Origin: Microbacteriaceae bacterium
GTDB taxonomy: Bacteria > Actinomycetota > Actinomycetes > Actinomycetales > Microbacteriaceae
Assembly (NCBI GenBank): GCA_014378715.1
Contig: JACMNE010000124.1
Span: 1-51,376 of the forward strand
DNA: 51,376 nt
Reading direction: 5' to 3'
Part shown: piece after piece, positions 6,896 through 15,105 of the stretch
Position numbering within the stretch: position 1 is the first letter of the stretch
How the letters are laid out: every line of letters starts with the position of its first letter
Program-made: the position numbers and the translations under genes
Notes under the pieces: model-generated
Database searches by the model: none
Told to the model about the DNA's origin: nothing
Seen by the model: the letters and a program-made list of their open reading frames with translations, nothing else

Positions 6896-8385
6896 GGCAG
6901 CGCTGGACGCTCCGCAGGAGGCTGGTGCTGAGCGTCATCGCCCTCCTCGCCGTGGCCAGCATCGCCATCGGCATCGTGAGCGTCGCCGCCCTCCTGGGCA
7001 CTCTCACCGGTCAGCTCGACGACCAGCTCACCGCCGCGACCGGCCGCTCCCAGGTCGACGGCAACCGCCCGGGTGACTCGCCCGGGCAGGGGGCCGGCGG
7101 CATCCGCCCCGAGTTCATCCAGGTGGGAACGGTCTCCGCGGCCGTCATCGCGGGCTCCGTGGTGAGCTACCTCTATCTCGACGACTCCGGCACCGCCCAG
7201 ACCCTCAGCCGCGCCCAGCTCGCCACCCTCGGCGCGGTCGCGTCAGACGGCCGGCCGCGCAGCATCCACCTCGAAGCCCTCGGCGATTACCGGGTCGTCT
7301 CCAAGCCGGCCGGCTCCGGCGCGATCCTCGTCGGCCTGCCGCTCGCCCCGCTCAACTCCATCGTGCTGCAGCTCATCGTGACGATCGCGATCGTCAGCGC
7401 GCTCGGCGTGGCGCTCGCCGGCCTCGCCGGAACGTGGATCGTGCGGCTCGCGCTGCGTCCGCTCGACCGCGTCGCCGCGACCGCCTCCCACGTGGCCGAG
7501 CTCCCCCTGGACAAGGGCGAGGTGGCGCTCGCGGTGCGCGTCAGCGACGATGACGCCGACCCCCGTACCGAGGTCGGGCAGGTCGGCGCGGCCCTCAACC
7601 GGATGCTGGAGCACGTCGCATCCGCTCTCTCCAGCAGGCAGGAGAGCGAGCGCAAGGTGCGGCAGTTCGTCGCCGACGCGAGTCACGAACTGCGCACGCC
7701 GCTGACCTCGATCCGTGGGTACGCCGAGCTGACCCGCCGCAGCAGCCACGAGCTGCCGCCCGACGTAGTGCACTCGATCGGTCGCGTCGAGTCGGAGGCG
7801 AAGCGGATGACCTCCCTCGTCGAGGACCTGCTGCTGCTCGCCAGGCTCGACGAGGGCCGCGACCTCGAGACCGAGCCGGTCGACCTCTCACGCCTGCTGA
7901 TCGACGCCATCGGCGACGCCCACGTAGCCGGCCCCGACCACCACTGGTCGCTCGACCTGCCAGACGAGCCCGTTATCGCGCCCGGCGACGGCCTCCGCCT
8001 GCACCAGGTCATCGCCAACCTGCTGGCCAACGCCCGCACGCACACCCCGGCAGGAACCGAAGTCACCGTCGCCCTCTCCTCCACAGCGGATGTCGTGACG
8101 ATCACGGTCTCGGACACGGGCCCCGGTATTCCCCAGCCCCTTCTCTCGGAGCTGTTCGAGCGGTTCGCGCGGGGCGACGGCTCCCGGTCGCGCCTCGCCG
8201 GAAGCACCGGTCTCGGCCTCGCGATCGTGCGCGCGGTCGTCGAGGGGCACGGGGGAGCCGCGAACGTGGCTAGCGTGCCGGGCGACACGGCGTTCACGGT
8301 GACCCTGCCGGCCAACCAGCCTGCCTTCCGCCCCGCTTCACACCCCGCTTCCCACCCCGCAGCCAGCCAGGGCGGAGCAGACTAG
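6892..8385 (+). CDS. Membrane sensor histidine kinase
   Basis: This 497-residue kinase has TM1 at about 10-35, an extracytoplasmic sensor loop at about 36-155, TM2 at about 156-183, HAMP at about 184-245, and a HisKA domain with H265 (ADASHELRTPLTS). The HATPase domain has the N-box HQVIANLLANARTH (370-384), G1 SDTGPGIP (D408) and GLGLAIV (440-446). The GTG start overlaps the regulator stop (GTGA). The C-terminal tail is a low-complexity run (PASHPASHPAAS) outside the ATPase fold. The layout is that of TcrY/MprB/CutS-like actinobacterial kinases. The ligand is unknown. Confidence 0.95.
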   Translation: MRQRWTLRRRLVLSVIALLAVASIAIGIVSVAALLGTLTGQLDDQLTAATGRSQVDGNRPGDSPGQGAGGIRPEFIQVGTVSAAVIAGSVVSYLYLDDSGTAQTLSRAQLATLGAVASDGRPRSIHLEALGDYRVVSKPAGSGAILVGLPLAPLNSIVLQLIVTIAIVSALGVALAGLAGTWIVRLALRPLDRVAATASHVAELPLDKGEVALAVRVSDDDADPRTEVGQVGAALNRMLEHVASALSSRQESERKVRQFVADASHELRTPLTSIRGYAELTRRSSHELPPDVVHSIGRVESEAKRMTSLVEDLLLLARLDEGRDLETEPVDLSRLLIDAIGDAHVAGPDHHWSLDLPDEPVIAPGDGLRLHQVIANLLANARTHTPAGTEVTVALSSTADVVTITVSDTGPGIPQPLLSELFERFARGDGSRSRLAGSTGLGLAIVRAVVEGHGGAANVASVPGDTAFTVTLPANQPAFRPASHPASHPAASQGGAD

Positions 8386-8406
8386 GCGCGACCGGACAGG
8401 ACTCCC

Positions 8407-9054
8407 ATGGACTCGCTCACGACCCACACCGACTACGGATCGACCTCGCTCGAGAGCGCGGACCTCGACCCGAACCCGCTGCGTGCCTTCGCGGCCTGGC
8501 TGCAGGCGGCGGAGGACGCGGGGGTCTACGAGCCCAACGCCATGGTCGTCGGCACCGTCGACGCGCAGGGGGCCCCGAGCAGCCGCACCGTGCTGCTCAA
8601 GGGTCTCGACGACTCCGGCTTCGAGTTCGTCACCAATTACTCATCGCGCAAGGGTGGTGAGATCGCGGGCAACCCCGCCGTCTCGCTGCTGTTCCCCTGG
8701 TACTCGCTCAACCGTCAGGTGTGCGTGCGGGGGACCGCGGCTCCGACAGCCGCTGCCGCGAGCGACGCCTACTTCGCGCGGCGCCCGCGAGGCGCCCGTC
8801 TCGCCGCGCTCGCCAGCGAGCAGTCCCGCCCGATCGACGACAGGGCCACGCTCGTGTCCCGGGTCGCGGAGCTTGAGGTGCGCTATCCGGAGGGGGTGGA
8901 GATCCCCCGCCCCGCGCACTGGGGCGGAATGCGGGTCGAACCGGTCTCGGTGGAGTTCTGGCAGGGGCGCACCTCGCGCATGCACGACCGCATCCGCTAC
9001 CTGTGCGACCCGGCCGCGGCGACGGGATGGCAGGTCGAGCGCCTGCAGCCCTGA
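8407..9054 (+). CDS. pdxH: Pyridoxamine 5'-phosphate oxidase
   Basis: PdxH uses FMN and oxygen to convert pyridoxine or pyridoxamine 5'-phosphate to pyridoxal 5'-phosphate, the cofactor needed by the cystathionine enzymes encoded later in this window. The 215-residue length is normal. Motifs are the N-terminal PNAMVVGTVDAQGAPSSRTVLLKGLDDSGFEFVTNY split over residues 40-80, NPAVSLLFPW, ASEQSRPI, and the C-terminal WGGMRVEPVSVEFWQGRTSRMHDRI, where the R-x-H-D-R phosphate-binding segment is intact. AGGAC precedes the ATG. It lies 21 bp after the kinase gene and 44 bp before the epimerase gene. Confidence 0.96.
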   Translation: MDSLTTHTDYGSTSLESADLDPNPLRAFAAWLQAAEDAGVYEPNAMVVGTVDAQGAPSSRTVLLKGLDDSGFEFVTNYSSRKGGEIAGNPAVSLLFPWYSLNRQVCVRGTAAPTAAAASDAYFARRPRGARLAALASEQSRPIDDRATLVSRVAELEVRYPEGVEIPRPAHWGGMRVEPVSVEFWQGRTSRMHDRIRYLCDPAAATGWQVERLQP

Positions 9055-9098
9055 GAGACTGGCACGGTCAGTTGAATTGCTCTCAGAGAGGACACCAC

Positions 9099-9944
9099 AT
9101 GAGAATCGCCGTCACCGGGGCAACCGGAAAGCTCGGCCGTGCCGTCGTCAGCTACCTGCGGGAGGCCGGACACACAGTCATCGGTCTCGACGTGGTGGGC
9201 GAGCGCGGACCGGGGTTTACCCGCGTCGACTTCACCGACTATGGCCAGACCGTGGACGCGCTCTCCTCGATCGACGACCGCCACTCGGGCCTCGACGCCG
9301 TGGTGCACCTCGCCGCCGCTCCGGCCGGGGGCATCCTGCCCGACTCGCAGACCTTCCACAACAATATGTCGGCGACCTTCAACGTCTTCCAGGCCGCGCG
9401 CCGGGTCGGCATCCGGACCATCGTCTACGCGTCGAGTGAGACCCTGCTCGGCATCCCCTTCGAGACGGACCCGCCCTACCTGCCCCTCGACGAGGAGTAC
9501 GACTCCCGCCCGGAGAGCATGTATGCGGTGACGAAGCACCTCGAGGAGGAGCTCGCCCGCAAGCTCGTGCGCTGGGATGACACGCTGAGTATCACTGCGC
9601 TGCGCTTCTCCAACGTGATGGACGTCGCCGACTACGCGGCCTTCCCCGCCTTCGACGCCGACCCCGCGCTGCGCCGCTGGAACATCTTCGGCTACATCGA
9701 CACCCGCGACGGCGCCCAGGCCGTGCTCCGCGCGCTCGAGGCGAACCTCCCCGGCTTCGCCGCCTACATCATCGCCGCCGCCGACACCGCAATGGTGCGC
9801 GACAGCGCCGGGCTCGCCGCCGAAGTCTTCCCCGAGGTGCCGCTCACCCGTGAGCTCTCTGGGCGCGAGACCATGCTCTCGATCGACAAGGCGCGTCGTG
9901 TGCTCGGGTACGACCCGAAGCACTCCTGGCGCGATCACGCCTGA
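9099..9944 (+). CDS. NAD(P)-dependent epimerase/dehydratase family protein
   Basis: This 281-residue extended short-chain dehydrogenase has the dinucleotide-binding GATGKLG motif at 7-13 and the catalytic YAVTK at Y142/K146, with a Ser in YASSET around 112. It probably acts on a nucleotide sugar or similar carbonyl, but the substrate-binding half does not reveal which. I start at the ATG preceded by GAGAGGAC; the frame is open further upstream but overlaps pdxH. The stop codon falls inside the first unit of a 15-bp tandem repeat. Confidence 0.88.
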   Translation: MRIAVTGATGKLGRAVVSYLREAGHTVIGLDVVGERGPGFTRVDFTDYGQTVDALSSIDDRHSGLDAVVHLAAAPAGGILPDSQTFHNNMSATFNVFQAARRVGIRTIVYASSETLLGIPFETDPPYLPLDEEYDSRPESMYAVTKHLEEELARKLVRWDDTLSITALRFSNVMDVADYAAFPAFDADPALRRWNIFGYIDTRDGAQAVLRALEANLPGFAAYIIAAADTAMVRDSAGLAAEVFPEVPLTRELSGRETMLSIDKARRVLGYDPKHSWRDHA

Positions 9945-9976
9945 GGCGATCAGGTCTGACACGATCAGGCCTGAGA
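9932..9976. repeat. Three tandem 15-bp units spanning the epimerase stop codon
   Basis: The units are CGATCACGCCTGAGG (9932-9946, containing the TGA stop), CGATCAGGTCTGACA (9947-9961) and CGATCAGGCCTGAGA (9962-9976). The third contains the perfect palindrome TCAGGCCTGA (9965-9974). The array looks like slippage from the gene's last codons into the intergenic DNA. Confidence 0.75.
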
Positions 9977-9982
9977 CGTCGA

Positions 9983-10012
9983 TTCGCTACCGGCCGCGAC
10001 ATCCGCTAGGGT
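9983..10012 (+). promoter_or_regulatory. Probable promoter of rplJ-rplL
   Basis: TAGGGT (10007-10012) fits the actinobacterial TANNNT -10. A weak -35-like TTCGCT lies 18 bp upstream at 9983-9988. Transcription would start near 10019, just before the conserved leader. The 13-bp word discussed in the findings (9995-10007, reverse orientation) lies in the spacer. Confidence 0.5.
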
Positions 10013-10018
10013 GATCGA

Positions 10019-10150
10019 AGCCACAGACCGCAGGTTCTTGGAGTGGGTGCCGTGAGGTGCGAGCTCCGAGATAAATATTCGCTCATGCGAAGACCAGCGC
10101 AGGTGTCAGGGACTCAAGCTCCGTGCGCCACGCGCCGGAGCCTTTTTTTA
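10019..10150 (+). ncRNA. Ribosomal protein L10 leader (autoregulatory mRNA element)
   Basis: The region before rplJ carries the actinobacterial L10-leader pattern: CACAGACCGCAGGTTCTT (10022-10039), a structured middle part, and an intrinsic terminator before the gene. In the known mechanism the L10(L12)4 complex binds the leader and favours premature termination. GCTCCG occurs twice (10063-10068 and 10118-10123) and both copies could pair with CGGAGC at 10136-10141. This gives a plausible antiterminator/terminator switch. The class is recognised by sequence and position; the pairing switch is inferred. Confidence 0.8.
10118..10150 (+). terminator. Leader terminator upstream of rplJ
   Basis: GCTCCG (10118-10123) pairs with CGGAGC (10136-10141). 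The loop TGCGCCACGCGC can pair further, and a run of seven T follows at 10143-10149. It lies 53 bp before the rplJ start and is the regulated terminator of the L10 leader. Confidence 0.85.
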
Positions 10151-10202
10151 TGAGCGGATGTACGCGGTCGAGGCGTGTAGACAATCAACCATAAGGAGTG
10201 CC

Positions 10203-10718
10203 ATGGCGAACAAGGAAGCGTCAGTCGCCGAGCTCACGGAGTCATTCCGCAGCTCGAACGCTGTCCTGCTCACCGAGTATCGCGGACTCACCGTCCCCCA
10301 GCTGAATACGCTGCGGACGTCGATCAGTGAGCACGCAACGTACGCCGTGGTGAAGAACACGCTCACCAAGATCGCGGCCAACAACGCGGGGATCTCGTCT
10401 TTCGACGACGAACTCGCCGGCCCATCCGCGATCGCCTTCGTGCACGGAGACACTGTCGCCGTCGCCAAGGCTCTGCGTGACTTCGCCAAGGCGAATCCCC
10501 TGCTCGTAATCAAGAGCGGTTACTTTGACGGTAACCCGCTCTCACAGGCAGAGGTCATCAAGCTCGCCGACCTCGAAAGCCGGGAGGTGCTGCTCGCGAA
10601 GCTTGCTGGCGCCTTCAAGCAGTCGCTGTTCGGGGCCGCTTACCTGTTCAACGCCCCGCTGTCGAAGGCCGTTCGCACGGTCGACGCGCTGCGCGAAAAG
10701 CAGGAGTCCGCGAGCTGA
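10203..10718 (+). CDS. rplJ: 50S ribosomal protein L10
   Basis: L10 anchors the L7/L12 multimer to 23S rRNA to form the ribosomal stalk. The 171-residue protein starts [34 protein letters not shown] and contains the KNTL and [14 protein letters not shown] segments of the family; length is normal. The ATG preceded by AAGGAG is chosen; the frame is open upstream to 10158. It follows the L10 leader and its terminator, and rplL follows after 63 bp. Confidence 0.97.
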   Translation: MANKEASVAELTESFRSSNAVLLTEYRGLTVPQLNTLRTSISEHATYAVVKNTLTKIAANNAGISSFDDELAGPSAIAFVHGDTVAVAKALRDFAKANPLLVIKSGYFDGNPLSQAEVIKLADLESREVLLAKLAGAFKQSLFGAAYLFNAPLSKAVRTVDALREKQESAS

Positions 10719-10781
10719 GATCCCCGCAAGGGACTCGCTGCGCGGCACCACACGACCATAAGAATTAATAGGAGATAGATC

Positions 10782-11159
10782 ATGGCAAAACTCACCACTG
10801 ACGAGCTGCTCGACGCATTCAAGGAGCTCACCCTCATCGAGCTCAGCGACTTCGTCAAGAAGTTCGAGGAGACCTTCGAGGTCACCGCCGCCGCCCCGGT
10901 CGCTGCTGCCGCTGCTGCCGCCGCTCCCGTCGAAGAGGTCGAGGAGAAGACGTCGTTCGACGTCGTCCTCGAGGCCGCCGGCGACAAGAAGATCCAGGTC
11001 ATCAAGGAGGTCCGCGCGCTCACGAGCCTCGGACTCGGCGAGGCCAAGGCCGTCGTCGACAGCGCCCCGAGCGTTGTCCTCGAAGGCGCCAACAAGGAGA
11101 CCGCGGACAAGGCGAAGGCCCAGCTCGAAGCTGCCGGCGCCACCGTCACCCTCAAGTAA
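10782..11159 (+). CDS. rplL: 50S ribosomal protein L7/L12
   Basis: L7/L12 forms the flexible stalk dimers that recruit translation GTPases. The 125 residues comprise the N-terminal dimerisation helices ([29 protein letters not shown]), an Ala-rich hinge (about 35-50) and the C-terminal factor-binding domain with [38 protein letters not shown] split over 56-95. AGGAGA precedes the ATG. A Rho-independent terminator follows 38 bp after the stop. Confidence 0.98.
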   Translation: MAKLTTDELLDAFKELTLIELSDFVKKFEETFEVTAAAPVAAAAAAAAPVEEVEEKTSFDVVLEAAGDKKIQVIKEVRALTSLGLGEAKAVVDSAPSVVLEGANKETADKAKAQLEAAGATVTLK

Positions 11160-11197
11160 TCCCCGCCGCTCACGCGGCACACCACGATCAAGCCCCG

Positions 11198-11222
11198 AAG
11201 CCCCCGGTTTTGGGGCTTTTTC
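11198..11222 (+). terminator. Rho-independent terminator of rplJ-rplL
   Basis: AAGCCCC (11198-11204) pairs with GGGGCTT (11212-11218) around a 7-nt loop, followed by a T run. It is a classic intrinsic terminator at the end of the ribosomal operon. Confidence 0.9.
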
Positions 11223-11377
11223 GTGCCAAAAACGGGTTTCTGGGGATTGTGGATAGGTGGTGTTCTGCGAAACAATCGAAAGGTAAATCCCGGTCGACGG
11301 GGTGCTTATACAGATTCGTCTGCTTTTCCCCCCGGAGCATGCGACTAGACGGCCTTACCCTTCGCCTAGCCCATACG

Positions 11378-11446
11378 CACCAGATCGGTTTGCCCGGCCA
11401 GCGGATACTCCACCCGGAGAGTCCACTGGCCGGGTCGATCTGTGTG
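11378..11446. other. Long three-part hairpin in the 486-bp gap after rplL
   Basis: The gap 11160-11645 holds the rplL terminator, a visibly lower-GC stretch (about 11222-11340) and this structure. CAGATCG (11381-11387) pairs with CGATCTG (11436-11442), CCCGGCCAG (11393-11401) with CTGGCCGGG (11426-11434), and GGATACTCC (11403-11411) with GGAGAGTCC (11416-11424) with one A-A mismatch and one T-G wobble. The loop is ACCC. CAC/GTG may extend the base by 3 bp. No T-tract follows, so it is not a standard terminator. It may be a structured RNA, a cruciform-forming site or a remnant of a mobile element. I see no ORF in it. Confidence 0.65.
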
Positions 11447-11582
11447 GGCTTCACGTGTGATCAACCCGCGTGACCGCCGCGCTCCCTCGTGCCTCCCTCT
11501 GCCGCTGGCGGGCTAACCTCCACACGCCCGGCCACGCCTCCAGTCCGCTATGTACCCCGGTGGTAATCGAGTCACCCGTTTC

Positions 11583-11588
11583 TAGGCT
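11583..11588 (+). promoter_or_regulatory. Candidate -10 box for the first sugar importer operon
   Basis: TAGGCT matches the TANNNT pattern and recurs upstream of other genes here (15003, 17110, 26346). No convincing -35 is visible. It lies 57 bp before the binding-protein ATG. Confidence 0.35.
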
Positions 11589-11645
11589 TTACTGAGGAGC
11601 ACACAACACGATCTCGTACCCCTGCACCTCAACGAGGAGGACCTC

Positions 11646-12992
11646 ATGAGCTCGAACCTCACACGCCGGCTGCTCTTGCCGATCGCCACAGCGGGGGCCA
11701 TCGGCCTTGTGCTCGGGGGGTGCGCCTCCACCGACGCGCCCTCCGCGAGCACCGCCGACTGCGGCCCCTACGCCGACTACGGCACCTTCGAGGGCGACTC
11801 CGTCGAGGTCTACTCGACGATCGTCGACATCGAGGCCGACCAGCTGGTCGAGAGCTGGGCCGACTTCGAGGCCTGCACCGGCATCACCATCGACTTCGTC
11901 GGCACCCAGGAGGCCGAGACGCAGATCAACGTGCGCGCGGCGGCCGGTGGCGCCCCCGACATCATGATCATTCCCCAGCCCGGCCTACTGCAGCGCCTCA
12001 TCGGCGACGGCTATGTCGTCCCGGCCCCCGCCTCCGTCGAGGCGAACGTCGACGAGTTCTGGACGCCGGACTGGAAGGGCTACGGCACGGTCGACGACGT
12101 CTTCTACGCCGCCCCGCTAATGGCGAGTGTCAAGGGCTGGGTCTGGTATTCGCCTGACGCCTTCGATGCCGGTGGCTACGAGGTGCCGGAGACCTGGGCC
12201 GAGATGATGACCCTCACCGAGACCATGGCCGAGGAGAGCACCGCGACCTACCGCCCCTGGTGCGTCGGGTTCGGATCGGGCGACGCGACCGGCTGGCCGG
12301 GTACCGACTGGATCGAGGACGCGGTGCTCCGCTCCGCCGGACCCGAGGCCTACGACCAGTGGGTCGCGGGCGAGCTGACGTTCTCCGACCCCGAGATCGC
12401 GACCGCCTTCGACCTCGTCGGCGACATCCTCCTCGACGAGAACTTCGTCAACGGAGGCTTCGGAGGACCGGACTCGATCGTCTCCACGACCTTCAACGAC
12501 GCGGGCCTCCCGATCCTCGATGGCAACTGCTCCATGCACCACCAGGCATCGTTCTATGAGGCCCAGTGGCCCGAGGGCACCGAGGTCTCCCCGACCGGTG
12601 ACGTGTGGGCATTCATGACCCCGCCGATCGACGCCGGTGCCGGCCAGTCCGTCACCGGTGGCGGCGAGTTCGTCGCGGCATTCGACGACTCCGAGGCAAC
12701 CCAGGCCGTTCAGACCTACCTCGCGTCGGACACCTGGGCAAACACCCGTGTCGCCATAGGCGGGGTGATCAGCGCGAACAAGGGCCTCGACCCCGAGCTC
12801 GCCGGCTCCGAGCTGGGCAAGGCATCGATCGAGATCCTGCAGGGCACGGACACCACGTTCCGCTTCGACGCCTCTGACTTGATGCCGGCCGCCGTCGGCA
12901 CCAGCTCGTTCTGGACCGGGATGGTCGACTGGGTCTCCGGCACCCGCAGCACCACCGAGGTGCTCGCCTTCATCGACAGCACCTACCCGTAA
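11646..12992 (+). CDS. CUT1 ABC importer sugar-binding lipoprotein (family 1), first system
   Basis: This 448-residue extracellular solute-binding protein has a lipoprotein signal peptide with lipobox L-G-G-C at Cys26. The mature part has family-1 features (GGAPDIMIIPQPGLLQRL; WVWYSPDAFDAGGYEVPETWAEM; WCVGFGSGDATGWPGTDW). It resembles AglE-type alpha-glucoside binders and the second binding protein at 17265, with which it shares WCVG-SG-ATGW-TDW. It delivers an oligosaccharide to the two permeases encoded next; no ATPase is encoded. GAGGAGGA precedes the ATG. A strong hairpin separates it from the permease genes. The sugar is inferred as an alpha-galactoside or sucrose-like oligosaccharide from the neighbouring glycosidases. 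Confidence 0.9.
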   Translation: MSSNLTRRLLLPIATAGAIGLVLGGCASTDAPSASTADCGPYADYGTFEGDSVEVYSTIVDIEADQLVESWADFEACTGITIDFVGTQEAETQINVRAAAGGAPDIMIIPQPGLLQRLIGDGYVVPAPASVEANVDEFWTPDWKGYGTVDDVFYAAPLMASVKGWVWYSPDAFDAGGYEVPETWAEMMTLTETMAEESTATYRPWCVGFGSGDATGWPGTDWIEDAVLRSAGPEAYDQWVAGELTFSDPEIATAFDLVGDILLDENFVNGGFGGPDSIVSTTFNDAGLPILDGNCSMHHQASFYEAQWPEGTEVSPTGDVWAFMTPPIDAGAGQSVTGGGEFVAAFDDSEATQAVQTYLASDTWANTRVAIGGVISANKGLDPELAGSELGKASIEILQGTDTTFRFDASDLMPAAVGTSSFWTGMVDWVSGTRSTTEVLAFIDSTYP

Positions 12993-13002
12993 CGCCGCAC
13001 CA

Positions 13003-13042
13003 GGGGGACCCCGGAACACCTGACGGTGGGCCGGGGTCCCCC
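13003..13042 (+). terminator. Strong intercistronic hairpin between binding protein and permease genes
   Basis: GGGGGACCCCGG (13003-13014) and CCGGGGTCCCCC (13031-13042) form a perfect 12-bp stem. Inside, CACC/GGTG (13017-13020, 13025-13028) can extend it. It begins 10 bp after the binding-protein stop, with only two T after it. It probably acts as a partial attenuator or 3'-end protector giving more binding protein than permease. Confidence 0.7.
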
Positions 13043-13076
13043 TTCCCGCACCCCTCCACTCGAGAAAGGCCAGCTC

Positions 13077-14033
13077 GTGCCGGAAAAAGCCCTGATCATG
13101 GTCGTCGGCCTCGTCGCGTTCGTGGCCGTCGTCGGCCTGATCCTCTTCCTCGCCGACCGGGCGCCCAAGCGCGGCCGCGACGTCTTCCAGCTCCTCGCCT
13201 TCATCGCCCCCGCGCTCGTGCTCCTCGCGGTCGGCCTGATCTACCCGGCGATCCGCACGACATTCACCGCCTTCACCGACCGGCAGGGCGAGTTCATCGG
13301 GATCGACAACTTCGTCTGGATGTTCACCCAGCCGACGATCATCACCACCCTCGTCAACACCCTCATCTGGGTGGCCCTGGTACCGCTGATCTCGACCGGA
13401 GTCGGCCTCGCCTACGCGATCTTCATCGACAAGTCGGCCGGGGAGAAGTTCCTCAAGGCACTCGTTTTCATGCCGATGGCCATCTCCTTCGTCGGCGCCG
13501 GAATCATCTGGCGCTTCGTGTACGAGTACCGGGCCGAGGGCTTCGAGCAGATCGGAATCCTCAATCAGCTGCTGGTCTGGTGTGGCGCCGAGCCGCAGCA
13601 GTTCCTGATCAATTCCCCGTTCAACACCCTCTTCCTCATCGTCGTGATGGTCTGGATCCAGACCGGGTTCGCCATGGTGCTCCTCTCCGCCGCCATCAAG
13701 GGGGTCCCGATCGAGATCGTCGAGGCTGCCAAGCTCGACGGCGCGAACCCGTGGCAGCAGTTCGTCAACGTGACGGTCCCCGCCATCCGCGGCACCCTCA
13801 TCGTGGTCGTCACCACCATCACGATCGCCACCCTCAAGGTGTTCGACATCGTCCGCACGATGACCGGCGGCCAGTTCGACACCAGCGTCATCGCCAACGA
13901 GATGTACACGCAGGCGTTCAACCGCGGCGAGTTCGGCCAGGGCTCCGCCCTCGCGGTGGTCCTCTTCATCATGGTGATGCCCATCGTCATCTACAACGTG
14001 CGGTCCATGCGCAAGCAGAGGGAGATCCGATGA
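13077..14033 (+). CDS. CUT1 ABC importer permease (MalF/AglF type), first system
   Basis: This 318-residue inner-membrane permease has an extra N-terminal helix (about 5-25) before the six-helix core. The EAA loop that docks the ATPase is EAAKLDGANPWQQFVNVTVPAI near residue 225. I choose the GTG preceded by GAGAAAGG rather than the GTG at 13026, which lies inside the hairpin. Its stop overlaps the next permease start (ATGA). It works with the partner permease and the lipoprotein at 11646. The ATPase must come from elsewhere, as with the shared MsiK of actinobacteria. Confidence 0.92.
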   Translation: MPEKALIMVVGLVAFVAVVGLILFLADRAPKRGRDVFQLLAFIAPALVLLAVGLIYPAIRTTFTAFTDRQGEFIGIDNFVWMFTQPTIITTLVNTLIWVALVPLISTGVGLAYAIFIDKSAGEKFLKALVFMPMAISFVGAGIIWRFVYEYRAEGFEQIGILNQLLVWCGAEPQQFLINSPFNTLFLIVVMVWIQTGFAMVLLSAAIKGVPIEIVEAAKLDGANPWQQFVNVTVPAIRGTLIVVVTTITIATLKVFDIVRTMTGGQFDTSVIANEMYTQAFNRGEFGQGSALAVVLFIMVMPIVIYNVRSMRKQREIR

Positions 14034-14959
14034 GCGTCACGAAGCCCGGGGTGCGCGCGAAGCGCCGCACGCGCGACGAGGTGCCCGACGGCCAGTTCCT
14101 GCGCGTCAAGCAGCGCCTGACCTCGCGGGGAGCCACGATCGCGGCGATCGTCATCGCCACACTCTGGACCATCCCCACCTTCGGGCTGTTCGTCTCCTCA
14201 TTCCGTCCCGCCGACGAGATCCGCACCACCGGCTGGTGGAACGTGTTCGTGCGCCCGAGCTTCAGCCTCGAGAACTACGCCGACGTTCTCTTCGCCAGCG
14301 GTGCATCATCCGCCAACCTCGGCTCGTACTTCGTGAACTCGTTGGTCATCGCGATCCCGGCGACTCTGTTCCCCATCGCCATCGCGACCATGGCGGCCTA
14401 CGGGTTCGCCTGGATCAAGTTCCGGGGCAGCGGAGCGCTGTTCGTGCTGATCTTCGCCCTGCAGATCGTGCCGCTGCAGATGGCGCTCATCCCGCTGCTG
14501 CAGATCTTCTCCGGCACCCTCGGCATCAGCGGCACCTTCCCCGCCGTGTGGATCGCGCACACGATCTTCGCGCTGCCGCTGTGCATCTTCCTGCTTCACA
14601 ACTTCATCGCGGAGATCCCGCGGGAGGTCATCGAGGCGGCGCGCGTCGACGGGGCCAACCACACCCAGATCTTCTTCCAGCTCATCCTGCCGCTGTCGAT
14701 GCCGGCCCTGGCGAGCATCGGCATCTTCCAGTTCCTCTGGGTCTGGAACGACCTTCTGGTGGCGCTGGTGTTCTCCGGCGGCACCGTGGAGGTCGCGCCA
14801 CTCACCCAGCGGCTCGCCGAGCTGGTCGGCAACTTCGGCAGGAACGCCGAGCGGCTGCCCGCCGCGGCGTTCATCTCGCTCATCGTGCCGCTCATCGTGT
14901 TCTTCAGCTTGCAGCGGTTCTTCGTGCGCGGGCTCCTTGCGGGGTCGACGAAGGGCTGA
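14030..14959 (+). CDS. CUT1 ABC importer permease (MalG/AglG type), first system
   Basis: This 309-residue permease has six predicted helices and a clear EAA loop, EAARVDGANHTQIFFQLILP, about 100 residues from the C-terminus. It ends in RFFVRGLLAGSTKG, typical of MalG-type subunits. The ATG overlaps the previous stop by 4 bp, so the pair is translationally coupled. The frame is open upstream to 13580, but that part lies inside the other permease gene. No ATPase gene follows. Confidence 0.92.
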   Translation: MSVTKPGVRAKRRTRDEVPDGQFLRVKQRLTSRGATIAAIVIATLWTIPTFGLFVSSFRPADEIRTTGWWNVFVRPSFSLENYADVLFASGASSANLGSYFVNSLVIAIPATLFPIAIATMAAYGFAWIKFRGSGALFVLIFALQIVPLQMALIPLLQIFSGTLGISGTFPAVWIAHTIFALPLCIFLLHNFIAEIPREVIEAARVDGANHTQIFFQLILPLSMPALASIGIFQFLWVWNDLLVALVFSGGTVEVAPLTQRLAELVGNFGRNAERLPAAAFISLIVPLIVFFSLQRFFVRGLLAGSTKG

Positions 14960-14978
14960 GTCGTCTGTCCGCCGCCCG

Positions 14979-15008
14979 TTGTGAGGGGGGGAGGCGGAAG
15001 GATAGGCT
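14979..15008 (+). promoter_or_regulatory. Candidate promoter of the lacI-type regulator at 15108
   Basis: TTGTGA (14979-14984) and TAGGCT (15003-15008) are 18 bp apart. This predicts transcription from about 15015 and a leader of about 90 nt containing two inverted repeats. Confidence 0.5.
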
Positions 15009-15065
15009 CGCGCTAGCAGCGTCGCCCGGCAGCCCGGATCACCACGGCGTTCCCGTACTTCCCAC

Positions 15066-15105
15066 ACCCCGAATCACTCGGGGTCTCAGGCTCGTGTCAG
15101 GACAC
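15066..15105 (+). promoter_or_regulatory. Two inverted repeats in the lacI leader, the second over its ribosome-binding site
   Basis: ACCCCGA/TCGGGGT (15066-15072, 15078-15084) has a 5-nt loop. GTGTC-AG-GACAC (15094-15105) is a perfect palindrome that contains the AGGAC Shine-Dalgarno and ends 2 bp before the ATG. The second could be an autoregulatory operator or an RNA hairpin limiting translation. Confidence 0.4.
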
